Shown here piece after piece: positions 36,067 to 46,235 of a stretch of 64,000 nucleotides of DNA (its first letter is position 1; every line of letters begins with the position of its first letter). The notes beneath the pieces were generated by a model that saw only the letters and a list, made by a program, of their open reading frames with translations, did no database searches and was not told the origin of the DNA. The stretch comes from Pseudoalteromonas sp. MEBiC 03607 (GTDB lineage Bacteria; Pseudomonadota; Gammaproteobacteria; Enterobacterales; Alteromonadaceae): positions 1,994,501-2,058,500 of the forward strand of contig NZ_SRRY01000001.1 in assembly GCF_004792295.1 (NCBI RefSeq). Reading direction: 5' to 3'. A program made the translations under genes and the position numbers.

Positions 36067-36092
36067 AGACCCGCTTGTCGGGTCTTTTTTTT
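36067..36092 (+). terminator. metC terminator
   Basis: AGACCCG (36067-36073) pairs with CGGGTCT (36079-36085), followed by seven T. Confidence 0.92.
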
Positions 36093-36155
36093 CTGGTAAT
36101 TCAAGCTGTTTCAACTTAGTGTAATTCTAATAATAAAATTCATTAAGGATTATGA

Positions 36156-36974
36156 GTGACGCAGTTACATCCTATACGTCTTGCACAAATTGCCCAATTT
36201 GAGCTGGTACGACTATTTTTGACCAAACGTGGTTTGCTGGCGGTTGCCGCTTTTGCCATTTGTTGGCTACTTATTTTACGCTATCCCATTGCCCAATCTG
36301 TGACCTTGATTAGCTCACCTGATTTTGCTGACTTTGCAAGGCAAGCCTTTGGCGCCATTGGCATCAGTAAATTACTTGATTGGCCTGAATCTGAACTAGC
36401 TGTTTATTGGCTGATTGCTTTATTTAGTTTTCCAAGCTTTTGTTTGTTTTTATGCAGCGACCAAACTGTGGGCGACAGACAACGGGGTACGTTACGCTTT
36501 TTATCACTTAGAGCCACTCGCTCAGAAATTATCATAGGTCGCTTTTTAGGGCAGCTACTCATTTTAGCGGCACTGTTATTTGTTACCTTGATGGCAACCG
36601 TTGCAATGCTTGGCTATCGTGAGCTCAGTTTGCTACTTTCAGGCTTAACGCGAAGCTTTATGTTGTTATTTTATTTGCTTGTTGCGGTTATGCCATTTAT
36701 TGCTTTGATGAGCTTTTTGAATACCTTTGCCCGTTCATCGCGTCTTGCATTTGTGTTGGCCATTTTGTTCTTTGCTGGCGGTAATATTGTGATTGGCTTA
36801 CTGACGTGGCAATGGCCTGCATTTGAGGTTTTAAATTACATATTTCCGGGCTATCAACTTGATTTAATGGCAGGTCAACGTGCCGGCGTCACACTGGCTC
36901 TAGGTTTACCACTTCTACAAACGGCAGTGTTATTAATTGCTGGTGAACGAATTTTTGCGAGGAGCTCATTATGA
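36156..36974 (+). CDS. ABC-2 type transporter permease
   Basis: A 272-residue membrane protein with six or seven hydrophobic segments. The loop SDQTVGDRQRGTLRFLSLRATRSEIIIGRFLGQ is the typical cytoplasmic coupling region of ABC-2 permeases (NosY/ABC2_membrane_5-like). The start is GTG 36156 with AAGGA upstream; an ATG at 36152 is out of frame. It overlaps the ATPase gene by ATGA. Forms an ABC exporter with the next gene; substrate unknown. Confidence 0.85.
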   Translation: MTQLHPIRLAQIAQFELVRLFLTKRGLLAVAAFAICWLLILRYPIAQSVTLISSPDFADFARQAFGAIGISKLLDWPESELAVYWLIALFSFPSFCLFLCSDQTVGDRQRGTLRFLSLRATRSEIIIGRFLGQLLILAALLFVTLMATVAMLGYRELSLLLSGLTRSFMLLFYLLVAVMPFIALMSFLNTFARSSRLAFVLAILFFAGGNIVIGLLTWQWPAFEVLNYIFPGYQLDLMAGQRAGVTLALGLPLLQTAVLLIAGERIFARSSL

Positions 36975-37879
36975 CCGTTTTAATTCAAGCACAAGGCTTG
37001 TCAAAAAACTATGGGGCTAAACGAGCGCTCGATAACGTCAGCTTTGAAATAAATAAAGGGGCACCAGTGGCGCTGGTTGGTCCAAATGGTGCGGGTAAAA
37101 CAACCTTATTCAGCTTGTTGTGTGGCTATATTTTACCAAGTTCAGGAAAGCTATCGGTAATGGGGCATAACCCAGGTAGTGCGGCGTTATTTGGTAAATT
37201 AACTGCGTTACCACAAGATGCCCAGCTTGATCCCCGTTTCAGTATTGCGCATCAACTTAACTTTTATGGTCAATTACAAGGGCTCAGTGGCGCGGTTCGT
37301 AAAAAAGAAACGGCTCGGGTTTTAGAGCTAGTTGGTTTGTCAGAAGTGGCTAAGCAGCGACCGGATGACCTTTCTCATGGTATGCGTAAGAGAGTGACTA
37401 TTGCACAAGCTTTAATTGGTTCACCTGAAATAGTGATGCTTGATGAAGCAACAGCGGGTCTTGACCCAATCCATGCCCGTGAGGTTCGAGAGCTGGTAAG
37501 CTCTTTAAGTAACGAGGCAACATTTATTTTAAGCTCCCATGACTTAACTGAGCTTGAGCGTTTATGCTCACAAGTTTTACACCTAGATAAAGGGGTATTA
37601 AGTGAGCATCAAGCCCGTTCTAGCACACAAGATAACAAACACTATATTACGCTACAGTTGAATCAACAATATGATGATGTAGAAGCAAAGCTTGCAGGCC
37701 TTGCCCATGTACATCATGTTTATATGAGCCAAGCAAAAGAATATGTGATCGAGTTTGAGAAAACAGCTGAGCCTTTTGATATCAATCTTCTACACTTTTG
37801 TTATCAACAAGGTTGGCAGTATCGTCAACTGGTGAATGGTCACACACTCGAAAACCAAATTTTTCATAAGGAGAGCTAG
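36971..37879 (+). CDS. ABC transporter ATP-binding protein
   Basis: A 302-residue ATPase. Walker A GPNGAGKTTLF, Q-loop LPQDAQLD, signature LSHGMRKRVTIAQAL (SHG in place of SGG), Walker B IVMLDEATAGLDP, and H-loop ILSSHDLTEL are in order. A C-terminal extension of about 80 residues resembles the DUF4162-type tail of ABC-2 exporter ATPases. Partner of the preceding permease through ATGA coupling. Confidence 0.92.
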   Translation: MTVLIQAQGLSKNYGAKRALDNVSFEINKGAPVALVGPNGAGKTTLFSLLCGYILPSSGKLSVMGHNPGSAALFGKLTALPQDAQLDPRFSIAHQLNFYGQLQGLSGAVRKKETARVLELVGLSEVAKQRPDDLSHGMRKRVTIAQALIGSPEIVMLDEATAGLDPIHAREVRELVSSLSNEATFILSSHDLTELERLCSQVLHLDKGVLSEHQARSSTQDNKHYITLQLNQQYDDVEAKLAGLAHVHHVYMSQAKEYVIEFEKTAEPFDINLLHFCYQQGWQYRQLVNGHTLENQIFHKES

Positions 37880-37881
37880 TT

Positions 37882-38256
37882 ATGGGTCTATTAAGTGGAT
37901 TAATGGGTAACGCAAGTGAAGTCGATAATGATGATTTAGAAGAGCTGCTTGCCAATACTCTGATTGATGGTGAAACAGTTCAAAAAGCCTATAAAGTCAT
38001 TCGTGATATGTTTATCTTTACCAATAAGAGATTAATTATTATTGATAAACAAGGTGTTACTGGTTCTAAAGTTGAAATGTTGAGCATTGCTTACTCAAAA
38101 ATTACTAAGTTTAGTAAAGAAAGTGCCGGGCATTTTGACTTAGATGCTGAACTGAAAATTTGGGTTGGTTCAGATCCAACGCCAATCAGTAAAGACTTTA
38201 AAGCAGGAGATAACATTAATGAGGTTTACAGAATTATTAGTGAATTCTCTTTATAA
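37882..38256 (+). CDS. Bacterial PH-domain protein
   Basis: A 124-residue cytoplasmic protein starting 2 bases after the ATPase stop, with GGAGAG ahead of ATG. The block DMFIFTNKRLIIIDKQGVTGSKVEMLSIAYSKITKFSKE is characteristic of the bacterial PH_1 (YvbH-like) family, a beta-sandwich that assembles in rings. Function unknown; the coupling to an ABC-2 exporter suggests a role linked to it or simply co-expression. A terminator follows. Confidence 0.82.
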   Translation: MGLLSGLMGNASEVDNDDLEELLANTLIDGETVQKAYKVIRDMFIFTNKRLIIIDKQGVTGSKVEMLSIAYSKITKFSKESAGHFDLDAELKIWVGSDPTPISKDFKAGDNINEVYRIISEFSL

Positions 38257-38284
38257 GGTACTGAAATTATAGACTTTAAATTAT

Positions 38285-38322
38285 AAGTTGGCTTTGAATA
38301 GAATTATTCGGCCAACTTTTTC
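38285..38322 (+). terminator. Terminator of ABC/PH operon
   Basis: AAGTTGGC (38285-38292) pairs with GCCAACTT (38311-38318), followed by TTTC; the loop is 18 bases. Confidence 0.7.
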
Positions 38323-38475
38323 TTTACATTTACCGACACTTTATTACAATTAATCAAGTAAAAACAAACGCTTAGTTAAGTTTCCGTTCAGTTTTCTCAC
38401 GTTAGCATGTGCCCAACTTAGCCATCAGGCTAGTTTTCAACAGCAATGAAACAATGTTAATAGGGAAATCTGTTT

Positions 38476-39264
38476 ATGAAAAAGTTAGCAGTTATTATTT
38501 CGAGTATGCTTCTGTCAACTGCCGCGACTGCTGCGGATAGTTACCAATCAATCAGCCATTTAGGGTACATGGACACCGATGGCAACGACACAGTAAGTGT
38601 TGATTCAACATATTACTTCGCGCCAAAGAAAACGATGGGTCCATACGACCAGTTTGAATACATCAACAAAACAACCAATGTATTTGGTTCTTACTCTGAT
38701 GACGACTTTGGTGATGTAACTAACATCGGCGGTGAGTACTTCGTACAAGATTTTGTAATCGGTGCGGGTTACAGCAACTACGATTACGGTTCAGACACTG
38801 ATTTATTCAATGTGTCTGCAGGTTACTTCTTTAATCCTAACCTTCTTCTTAAAGCGACATTTATCGATGTAGAAGACGGTGACAACACGGTAATGTTCGA
38901 CCTTAAATACAATCACCAGCTTAACAGCACTGATTACTTAGGTTTCACATTCACAGCTGACGATGAGTTTGATTACCGTGCTGTAAATGCAAAATACTTC
39001 ATGGATCTTCAACAAGGTAACTACTTAACAATTGAAGGTACTATTGCTGATACAGATGATAGCGGTAGCTCTTGGGAACTAGGTTCTAACTACTACTTCT
39101 CTAAAGCAACATCAGTATTTGTAACGTTTAACAAAGAAGATGACTACAGCTTTGGTGCACAGCACTTCTTTAACAAAAACGTTGGTTTAAAAGCAGGTTA
39201 TGCAAACAACTGGGATGACTCAGATTACGATGCATACTTCGCAAACGTAAGCTTACAGTTTTAA
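38476..39264 (+). CDS. Putative porin / outer membrane beta-barrel protein
   Basis: A 262-residue protein with signal peptide cleaved after ATAADS (residue about 20). The mature part consists of alternating aromatic and polar residues in about 12 short strands and ends with NVSLQF, a terminal Phe typical of barrel assembly signals. Acidic loops rich in Asp/Asn point to the outside. It matches the general 'putative porin' type of Pseudoalteromonas. Codon use is strongly biased, as in highly expressed genes. Solute specificity unknown. Confidence 0.75.
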   Translation: MKKLAVIISSMLLSTAATAADSYQSISHLGYMDTDGNDTVSVDSTYYFAPKKTMGPYDQFEYINKTTNVFGSYSDDDFGDVTNIGGEYFVQDFVIGAGYSNYDYGSDTDLFNVSAGYFFNPNLLLKATFIDVEDGDNTVMFDLKYNHQLNSTDYLGFTFTADDEFDYRAVNAKYFMDLQQGNYLTIEGTIADTDDSGSSWELGSNYYFSKATSVFVTFNKEDDYSFGAQHFFNKNVGLKAGYANNWDDSDYDAYFANVSLQF

Positions 39265-39283
39265 TCATTAATTTGATGACATA

Positions 39284-39317
39284 AAAAAGCCCGCATTATG
39301 CGGGCTTTTTCTTTTTT
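39284..39317. terminator. Bidirectional terminator between porin and M2 peptidase genes
   Basis: AAAAAGCCCGCA (39284-39295) pairs with TGCGGGCTTTTT (39299-39310) with a 3-base loop; T tracts on both strands. Confidence 0.92.
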
Positions 39318-39321
39318 GTTA

Positions 39322-41169
39322 TTACCAACCGCACTGGCGGCCTTTATTTTGCTCATCAAGGTATTTTTGTAACGGTGCAAAGTAATCTAAGATTGCTGTT
39401 GCATCCATTTCTTCTTTACCAGTGATAGTGGCAAGGGCTTCTTGCCATGGGCGGCTTGAGCCCATTTCTAACATTGCATTTAGTTTTTCACCCGCCTCAG
39501 CAGAGTTGTAAACTGAACAGCGGTGAATCGCTTCTTTATTACCGGCAATTTCACATAAACTTCTGTGGAAGTCGAATTGTAAAATGTGCGCTAAGAAATA
39601 ACGTGTGTAAGGCGTGTTACCCGGTACGTGATACTTAGCACCTGGATCGAAGTCTGCTTCGCTACGTGCGATAGGAGCTTGTACACCTTGATATTTTTCG
39701 CGTAACTCCCACCACGCTTTGTTGTAGTTCTCTGGCGTTACTTCACCTGAGAAAACTTTCCAGCGCCATTGGTCTACTAATAAACCAAACGGGATAAACG
39801 CTACTTTGTCTAATGCCATTTTCATTAATAGGCCGATATCTTTAGATTCATCAGGCACTTCGTCTAATAAACCAATTTCTTTTAAATAACCAGGTGTCAC
39901 AGAAAGAGCAATGGTGTCACCAATCGCTTCGTGGAAACCATCGTTCGCACTTTCTTGATAATAAATAGGTTGCGTGTTGTACGCGCGTTGGTAGAAATTA
40001 TGACCTAACTCATGATGAATAACAGAGAACTCTTCACCTGTACGTTGAATACACATTTTAATACGTAGGTCGTCTTTACTATCTATGTTCCATGCTGATG
40101 CATGACACTGTACGTCACGATCTTGTGGTTTAGTGAATAATGAGCGCTCATAGAAGGTATCTGGCAATGGTGCAAAACCCATTGATGTAAAGAACTTCTC
40201 GGCACCACGTACCATTTTAAGTTCGTCGTAATCGTGTTCAGCTAATAGTTCTGTAACGTCATAACCAGGATCTGCATTCTCTGGTGCTACAACATCGTAA
40301 ATGTTACCCCAAGTTTGTGCCCACATATTACCTAGCAGGTGTGCTGGGATAGGTTGGTCTTGAGGTACTTTATCTTCGCCATATTTTTCACCTAACTTGG
40401 CACGAACATGACAATGTAATGAATCATAAAGCGGTTTAACTTGGCCCCAAATACGGTCAAGTTCTTTTGCAAAATCATCGGCTGGCATATCGTATTTACT
40501 ACGCCACATAGCGCCTGTATCTGCATAGCCTAGCTCTTTTGCACCTTCATTGGTCAGTGCAACTTGTTGCTCATAAAGCGGGCGCATAGGTTTTGAAACT
40601 TGACGCCAACCTTGCCATAAATCAAGCAATTCATTGTAATCACGACTCGTTGCCATTTTAGCTGTCATTTCGCCAAGGCTTAAACAGCTGCCATCTTCTT
40701 TACAGTATTTACCTTTGCCATAAATGCCTCCTAACTCAGCCACTAATTGTGAGAGCTTTGCTGTTTTTTCAGCATCTTGTGGTGCAGGTAAAGTGAGCGC
40801 TAGTTTAAGTTTATCTAGTTTACGACGTGCATCATAATCAAGCTCTAAACTATCGAATTTTGCAGCTTCATTTGCTAGGCGGACTACGGCTTCGGTCATT
40901 TTGCGATTTACTTCAGCAGATAATTCAGCAGTATCGTGAGTGATGAAGTTGGCATAAATCCATTCAGCGCGACTTGATTCTAAATATAGTGCACTTAATT
41001 CTTTTTCAGTATCGGCGATAAATTTATCAGCATCTTGTGCTGTTACTTGGCTTGATTTGACTTCAGCAGTTGTTGTTTTAGTGCTCGTAGCGTCGTCATT
41101 ACAGCCAGTAAGCGCTAATGCACTTGCGACCATTAATGCGCTGATGCTCAGCTTATATGGAGTCTTCAT
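39322..41169 (-). CDS. M2 family metallopeptidase (peptidyl-dipeptidase A, ACE-like), lipoprotein
   Basis: A 615-residue protein with a lipobox LTGC (Cys23), hence membrane-anchored in the envelope. The zinc motif is VIHHELGHNFYQ (HExxH) followed by NDGFHEAIGDTIALS with the third ligand Glu, as in angiotensin-converting enzyme homologs. It releases dipeptides from peptide C-termini. QAPIARSEADFDPGAKYHVPGNTPYTRYFLAHILQFDFH is another conserved block. Monocistronic; shares the bidirectional terminator with the porin gene. Confidence 0.94.
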   Translation of the reverse strand: MKTPYKLSISALMVASALALTGCNDDATSTKTTTAEVKSSQVTAQDADKFIADTEKELSALYLESSRAEWIYANFITHDTAELSAEVNRKMTEAVVRLANEAAKFDSLELDYDARRKLDKLKLALTLPAPQDAEKTAKLSQLVAELGGIYGKGKYCKEDGSCLSLGEMTAKMATSRDYNELLDLWQGWRQVSKPMRPLYEQQVALTNEGAKELGYADTGAMWRSKYDMPADDFAKELDRIWGQVKPLYDSLHCHVRAKLGEKYGEDKVPQDQPIPAHLLGNMWAQTWGNIYDVVAPENADPGYDVTELLAEHDYDELKMVRGAEKFFTSMGFAPLPDTFYERSLFTKPQDRDVQCHASAWNIDSKDDLRIKMCIQRTGEEFSVIHHELGHNFYQRAYNTQPIYYQESANDGFHEAIGDTIALSVTPGYLKEIGLLDEVPDESKDIGLLMKMALDKVAFIPFGLLVDQWRWKVFSGEVTPENYNKAWWELREKYQGVQAPIARSEADFDPGAKYHVPGNTPYTRYFLAHILQFDFHRSLCEIAGNKEAIHRCSVYNSAEAGEKLNAMLEMGSSRPWQEALATITGKEEMDATAILDYFAPLQKYLDEQNKGRQCGW

Positions 41170-41338
41170 TTTTATTCCCTAGAAGTTTGTTGTTTTTTAT
41201 TGCTTTAGCATAATAGCAGTGTCTTACTAAACCACAAACAGTGCGTACTAAAACAACTGAAGTTACCGCTGCTTACGTTGTATTTATGGCACGATCAGTC
41301 ATACTTGAGAAAACTGACTTAAATAAAAGGATTGCACA

Positions 41339-43618
41339 ATGACGACCGTAATTATTTTGCTATTGGTTGCTGTAATTGTGATTTTTGCAGTGAAAGACAT
41401 TCGCATTAATCTTGTTACGCGGCCCACGTTTAGTATGTTTAAAAAAGTGTTGCCACCTTTATCTCAAACAGAACGCGAAGCGATGGAAGCGGGCGATGTG
41501 TGGTGGGATGGTGAGTTATTTAGCGGTAACCCCGACTGGCAAAAATTACACGGTTTTCCCAAGCCTGAATTAAGTGACAAAGAGCGCGCATTTATGAGCG
41601 AGCAAGTCGAAACCTTGCTAGCCATGCTTGATGATTATCAAATCGTGCAAAAAGATAAAGACCTACCAAAAGAAGTCTGGGATTACTTAAAAAAAGAAGG
41701 CTTTTTTGCTCTAATTATTCCAGAAGAGTTTGGAGGGAAAGAGTTTTCAGCAATCGCTAACTCAACGATTGTAGCGAAAATTGCCACCAAAAGTTTAACT
41801 GCAGCAGTTACGGTAATGGTGCCAAATAGTTTAGGCCCCGGTGAGCTGCTTTTACATTACGGTACTAAAGAGCAACAAGAGCGTTGGTTACCAAGCTTAG
41901 CTAAAGGTGATGATGTGCCTTGTTTTGCTTTAACAGGCCCTGAGGCCGGATCGGATGCGGGCAGTATTCCTGATACTGGTGTGGTTTGTAAGGGCATGCA
42001 TAACGGTGAAGAAGTTATTGGCTTAAAACTTAACTGGTCAAAACGCTATATCACCCTTGCACCCATTGCTACAGTACTTGGTCTTGCATTTAAAATGTAC
42101 GACCCAGATGGCTTATTAGGTGATAAAAAAGAGCTCGGTATTACTTGTGCACTCATTCCTACAGACCATGAAGGTGTGCAAACTGGCGAGCGTCATTATC
42201 CACTGAACATGGCATTTATGAATGGTACTACGTACGGTAAAGATGTATTTATACCACTTGATTGGATTATTGGTGGTGAAAAGGGGGCTGGTAGAGGTTG
42301 GCGTATGCTAGTTGAATGTTTAAGTGCAGGCCGTGGTATTTCGTTACCGGCACTTAGCACCGCAACAGGTCATTTAGCGTCAAGAATGACATCGGCTTAT
42401 GCAACAGTGCGTCAGCAGTTTGGTGTTTCGATTGGTCAATTTGAAGGTGTGCAAGAGGCACTCGCACGTATTGGTGGCTTGACCTACATGCTAGAGTCAG
42501 CAAGGTTAATGACTGCTGGAGCGATTGATTTAAAACTGAGCCCTTCGGTTGTTACTGCAATAGCTAAATATCATATGACTGAAATGGGGCGTACGGTGAT
42601 GAATGATGCCATGGATATTCATTCAGGCAAGGGAATTCAAGTGGGCCCTAATAACTATTTAGCCCATGGTTATATGGGGATCCCCGTGTCAATTACCGTT
42701 GAAGGTGCAAACATTTTAACTCGTAACTTGATGATATTTGGTCAAGGTGCGACTCGCTGTCATCCGTTTGTTTTAAAAGAAATGGAAGCAGCCGCAATGG
42801 AAGATCATGATGTTGCATTGAAAGAATTTGACTCGTTACTGCTTCAACACATTCTATTTGCTGCAAGCAATGCAGGCATGGCATTTGTACATGCTTTAAC
42901 TCGCAGTTATTTTGCAAAAGCGCCGGTGTGTGGGGCAACCTCGGTGTATTACAAACAATTAAGCCGTATGAGTCGTGGCTTAGCGTTTTGTACAGATGTC
43001 GCCATGCTAGTGTTAGGGGGCGAGTTAAAACGTAAAGAGATGATCTCGGCGCGTCTAGGCGACGTGCTTAGCCATTTGTATCTTGCATCATGTGTTTTGA
43101 AGCGCTATGAAGACGAAGGGCGTCAACAAGCAGATTTACCTTTTGTAAAATACGCGGTTGAGCATTCGCTATTTTGTATTGGCCAAGCATTCGATGGTTT
43201 CTTTAAGAACTTCTCTAACCCTGTGGTCAATTTCTTATTAAAACGCATTGTGTTCCCTGTGGGAAATCATTATCACCGTCCTAGTGATGATATTGCTCAG
43301 ACTATTTGTGAGCATATGAGTAAACCAGGCGTCTTCAGAGACAGACTCACACACCTTTGTTATGTTGATGAAAATGCAGGCACCGGGGTAATGGAAAATG
43401 CGTTTATCGCGATGATTGATACCCATGAAGATTTTAAACAATTACGCAAATGGCAAAAAGAAGGCACGATTGGTCGTCACTTAGAATTGGAAGATGCGAT
43501 AGCTGCTGCTGCAGATAAAAACCTCATAAACGAAACCGTAGCTACACGAATGAATGAGGCGAACTCGCTTCGCAAGCAGGCAATAGCAGTAGATAACTTT
43601 GCGCCTGGGGAGTTGTAG
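41339..43618 (+). CDS. fadE: Acyl-CoA dehydrogenase FadE paralog
   Basis: A 759-residue protein, shorter than the copy at 5678 (818) mainly at the N-terminus, with a single hydrophobic segment at about 2-22. Conserved blocks are [41 protein letters not shown], and [24 protein letters not shown]. The C-terminal DUF1974-like part is present. No FadR-like palindrome is visible in its leader, unlike the other copy. Role in beta-oxidation; substrate difference unknown. Terminator shared with the GGDEF-EAL gene. Confidence 0.92.
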   Translation: MTTVIILLLVAVIVIFAVKDIRINLVTRPTFSMFKKVLPPLSQTEREAMEAGDVWWDGELFSGNPDWQKLHGFPKPELSDKERAFMSEQVETLLAMLDDYQIVQKDKDLPKEVWDYLKKEGFFALIIPEEFGGKEFSAIANSTIVAKIATKSLTAAVTVMVPNSLGPGELLLHYGTKEQQERWLPSLAKGDDVPCFALTGPEAGSDAGSIPDTGVVCKGMHNGEEVIGLKLNWSKRYITLAPIATVLGLAFKMYDPDGLLGDKKELGITCALIPTDHEGVQTGERHYPLNMAFMNGTTYGKDVFIPLDWIIGGEKGAGRGWRMLVECLSAGRGISLPALSTATGHLASRMTSAYATVRQQFGVSIGQFEGVQEALARIGGLTYMLESARLMTAGAIDLKLSPSVVTAIAKYHMTEMGRTVMNDAMDIHSGKGIQVGPNNYLAHGYMGIPVSITVEGANILTRNLMIFGQGATRCHPFVLKEMEAAAMEDHDVALKEFDSLLLQHILFAASNAGMAFVHALTRSYFAKAPVCGATSVYYKQLSRMSRGLAFCTDVAMLVLGGELKRKEMISARLGDVLSHLYLASCVLKRYEDEGRQQADLPFVKYAVEHSLFCIGQAFDGFFKNFSNPVVNFLLKRIVFPVGNHYHRPSDDIAQTICEHMSKPGVFRDRLTHLCYVDENAGTGVMENAFIAMIDTHEDFKQLRKWQKEGTIGRHLELEDAIAAAADKNLINETVATRMNEANSLRKQAIAVDNFAPGEL

Positions 43619-43633
43619 TATAGTAGATATCAA

Positions 43634-43666
43634 TGAAAGCCTTGCTAGTGTAAGGCTTTCATTTTC
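43634..43666. terminator. Bidirectional terminator between fadE paralog and GGDEF-EAL gene
   Basis: TGAAAGCCTT (43634-43643) pairs with AAGGCTTTCA (43652-43661), then TTTTC. Confidence 0.85.
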
Positions 43667-43672
43667 ATACTC

Positions 43673-46045
43673 TTAGTGAAGACCATTACGTATAATGTTT
43701 TCTGCTTCACTGACCGGCATAGGGCGGGCCTTGAGAAAACCTTGGCCAAACTTACACTGAGTTTGTTTTAAAATAGCAAGTTGCTGATTCGTTTCAATAC
43801 CCTCGGCTACAACATCTAATTGTAGAGATTGTGCTAAGGATAAAATCGCATCTACTAATGGGTTTTGTCCTTTACTTAAGTGATCAATGAAGCTTTTATC
43901 TATTTTTAAAATGTGGATTGGTAGTTGATGCAAATACCCAAGTGCAGAATAACCAGTGCCAAAGTCATCTAGACATAATTTAACTTCTAGCGGCGATAAT
44001 CCCTCAATAATTTTAGTCGCAAGCTCTAAATTTCCAATCAAGCCAGACTCTGTGATCTCAATGCAAAGCGAGCCTAAAGGTAATTGATGCTTTGCGTATA
44101 ATGCGTGTATTTGCGAAACAAAGTCTAAACTTGCAAAGTGTCGTGAGGAAACATTAACAGTGACTCTACCAAATGATAGGCCTTGTTTTGTCCAATTGGC
44201 TATTTGTTGCGCAGCTAAATCTAGAAGATGTAAATCTAGATTGATTATTTGACCAGTATCTTCTGCAACAGGAATAAAGTCGGCAGGAGAGACAAAACCT
44301 TTGGTTGGATGATGCCAGCGAACAAGTGCCTCAAAACCAACAACCTGTGTATCTTGAATTGTGAATATGGGCTGGTAATAAAGCTCAAACTCATTATGCT
44401 CAATGCCATGTTGTAAGTCGTTTTCAATGTCGGCATGATTTTTTAACTTTTTGCGCATGGTATTGTTAAATAACTTAACTTGCCCACGGCCTGACGACTT
44501 GGCTTCATACATAGCTGCATCAGCATGTTGCAAAAGTTTATAAGCCTTGTCATTTGTGCTTTCACAGAATGCTACGCCAATACTGGTTGATGCTTGTAAT
44601 AAATGACCATCAATATTCAGTGGTTTTGCTAAAGCTGCCTTAATACGCTCAAGAGCATCTTGAACTTGTTGTTTATCGGTAATGTTTTCCATGAAAATGG
44701 CAAATTCATCTCCACCTAATCTAGCAAATGTATCTGTATTTCGGATCGTACCTTGTATGAGCTCGCAGATTTTTACTAAAAAATGATCTCCCACTTCATG
44801 GCCGAGTGAGTCATTGATGCTCTTAAAACGATCAAAGTCTAAATAGAGTAGAGCATGGTGTGTGCCTTTATTTGCGCGTGCTAAGCGCAAAATACCATGT
44901 TTTATTCGTTCGATGAGGAGCGATCTATTTGCCAGTCCGGTAAGTTCGTCATGTAATGCACGGTGTTCTAGCTCCTGACGTGATAACTGCCTGTCGATTG
45001 CCATACTGATTTGGCGGCTGACATAAGTAAGTAATGCACGGTCATGTTCATTATAGTGGTAGTGTTTACTGTAACTTTGAACTGCAATGACTCCACTTAT
45101 TCGATCATTTACTTTAAATGGCACACCAAGCCAAGACTCTGCTTGTCGACCAACCATTTTAAAATGACCCGCATCAATATGTTGTTGAAACGCCTCTTTA
45201 TTAAACAACAGTGATTTATCGATTTTTAAAAGGTAGTAAGAGGCCGTATCTTTTAAGAGTTCTTTAGAAATTTTAGTATGTGCATTAGAACGGACACCTT
45301 CTTCGATAATATAAACTAAATCTAAAACATCACTTTGTTTATCATATAGCCCAATGAAAAAGTTATCTGCTCTGAGTAACGAGGTGATAATGCTATGTAA
45401 AGACTCAAAAAAGCTATCGAGTTCACTTGACTGATAAGTAAGGTTGGCGATTTGCAACATGCAATTTTCCAACTTTTGAGCATCGTTCAATTGTTTTACT
45501 GTTTGCTGAAGGTTTTCTACAGTTCTGACTTGATTTAACTTTGCACTGAGTAAATGTGCGACTGTAGATAAAATTTCTAAATGGGCGTCATTAAAATAGT
45601 TTTTTTGCGGGTGCTCGCAATCAATAACACCTAATACCTTTTCTTTATATACTAAAGGAACACAGAGTTCAGAAAGTGCAGGGCGGGCATCGGCAATATA
45701 GCGTTCGTCTTTTGTTACATCACCAATCATTAACGGTTTACCGGTTGAAGCGACATACCCAGTAATACCTTGCTCAAAACTAATTTCGGTGCGCACAATA
45801 TGGTATGTATCGTCTGCGAGAGTGGTTCCCATAGACGCAACTTCTCTTAATGTACGAGACTCATCATCGACTAAAAATATGACACATTCTATAAATCCAA
45901 GCCTGCTTACTACTTGCGAAGTCACATACTCTAATAATTCTTCAACAGTATCTAATTGCATTAGCGATGAAGAGAATTGATTAATAATATGGAGTTGGTC
46001 AGTTTTGACCTCAAGTGCAAACGCTGTATCTAAATTCTTAGACAT
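43673..46045 (-). CDS. GAF-GAF-GGDEF-EAL cyclic di-GMP signalling protein
   Basis: A 790-residue cytoplasmic protein without membrane segments. Two GAF domains occupy about 20-165 and 205-355. The GGDEF domain (about 365-525) has an intact ARLGGDEFAIFM with RNTD five residues before it, an inhibitory I-site. The EAL domain (about 540-785) has FEALVRWHHP, CLDDFGTGYSAL, and KIDKSFI, so phosphodiesterase residues look intact. Both synthesis and breakdown of c-di-GMP are thus possible, with GAF domains sensing a ligand. Monocistronic, divergent from pyrC. Confidence 0.95.
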   Translation of the reverse strand: MSKNLDTAFALEVKTDQLHIINQFSSSLMQLDTVEELLEYVTSQVVSRLGFIECVIFLVDDESRTLREVASMGTTLADDTYHIVRTEISFEQGITGYVASTGKPLMIGDVTKDERYIADARPALSELCVPLVYKEKVLGVIDCEHPQKNYFNDAHLEILSTVAHLLSAKLNQVRTVENLQQTVKQLNDAQKLENCMLQIANLTYQSSELDSFFESLHSIITSLLRADNFFIGLYDKQSDVLDLVYIIEEGVRSNAHTKISKELLKDTASYYLLKIDKSLLFNKEAFQQHIDAGHFKMVGRQAESWLGVPFKVNDRISGVIAVQSYSKHYHYNEHDRALLTYVSRQISMAIDRQLSRQELEHRALHDELTGLANRSLLIERIKHGILRLARANKGTHHALLYLDFDRFKSINDSLGHEVGDHFLVKICELIQGTIRNTDTFARLGGDEFAIFMENITDKQQVQDALERIKAALAKPLNIDGHLLQASTSIGVAFCESTNDKAYKLLQHADAAMYEAKSSGRGQVKLFNNTMRKKLKNHADIENDLQHGIEHNEFELYYQPIFTIQDTQVVGFEALVRWHHPTKGFVSPADFIPVAEDTGQIINLDLHLLDLAAQQIANWTKQGLSFGRVTVNVSSRHFASLDFVSQIHALYAKHQLPLGSLCIEITESGLIGNLELATKIIEGLSPLEVKLCLDDFGTGYSALGYLHQLPIHILKIDKSFIDHLSKGQNPLVDAILSLAQSLQLDVVAEGIETNQQLAILKQTQCKFGQGFLKARPMPVSEAENIIRNGLH

Positions 46046-46235
46046 AGAAAGAAAAGTAACCCAAATGTTTTATTAACTTATTACGTTAACCTACTATCAA
46101 ACTATCTACAAAGTTATTTTCAAAAAAAACAGCAACTGGTGTAAACTAGGCATCTGAACACAAACTTCAAAAAATAACTTCGTTATTTGTATAAAGTTTG
46201 CGCTATCCCTCTAACTTTAGCCGTGGAAACCAGCA

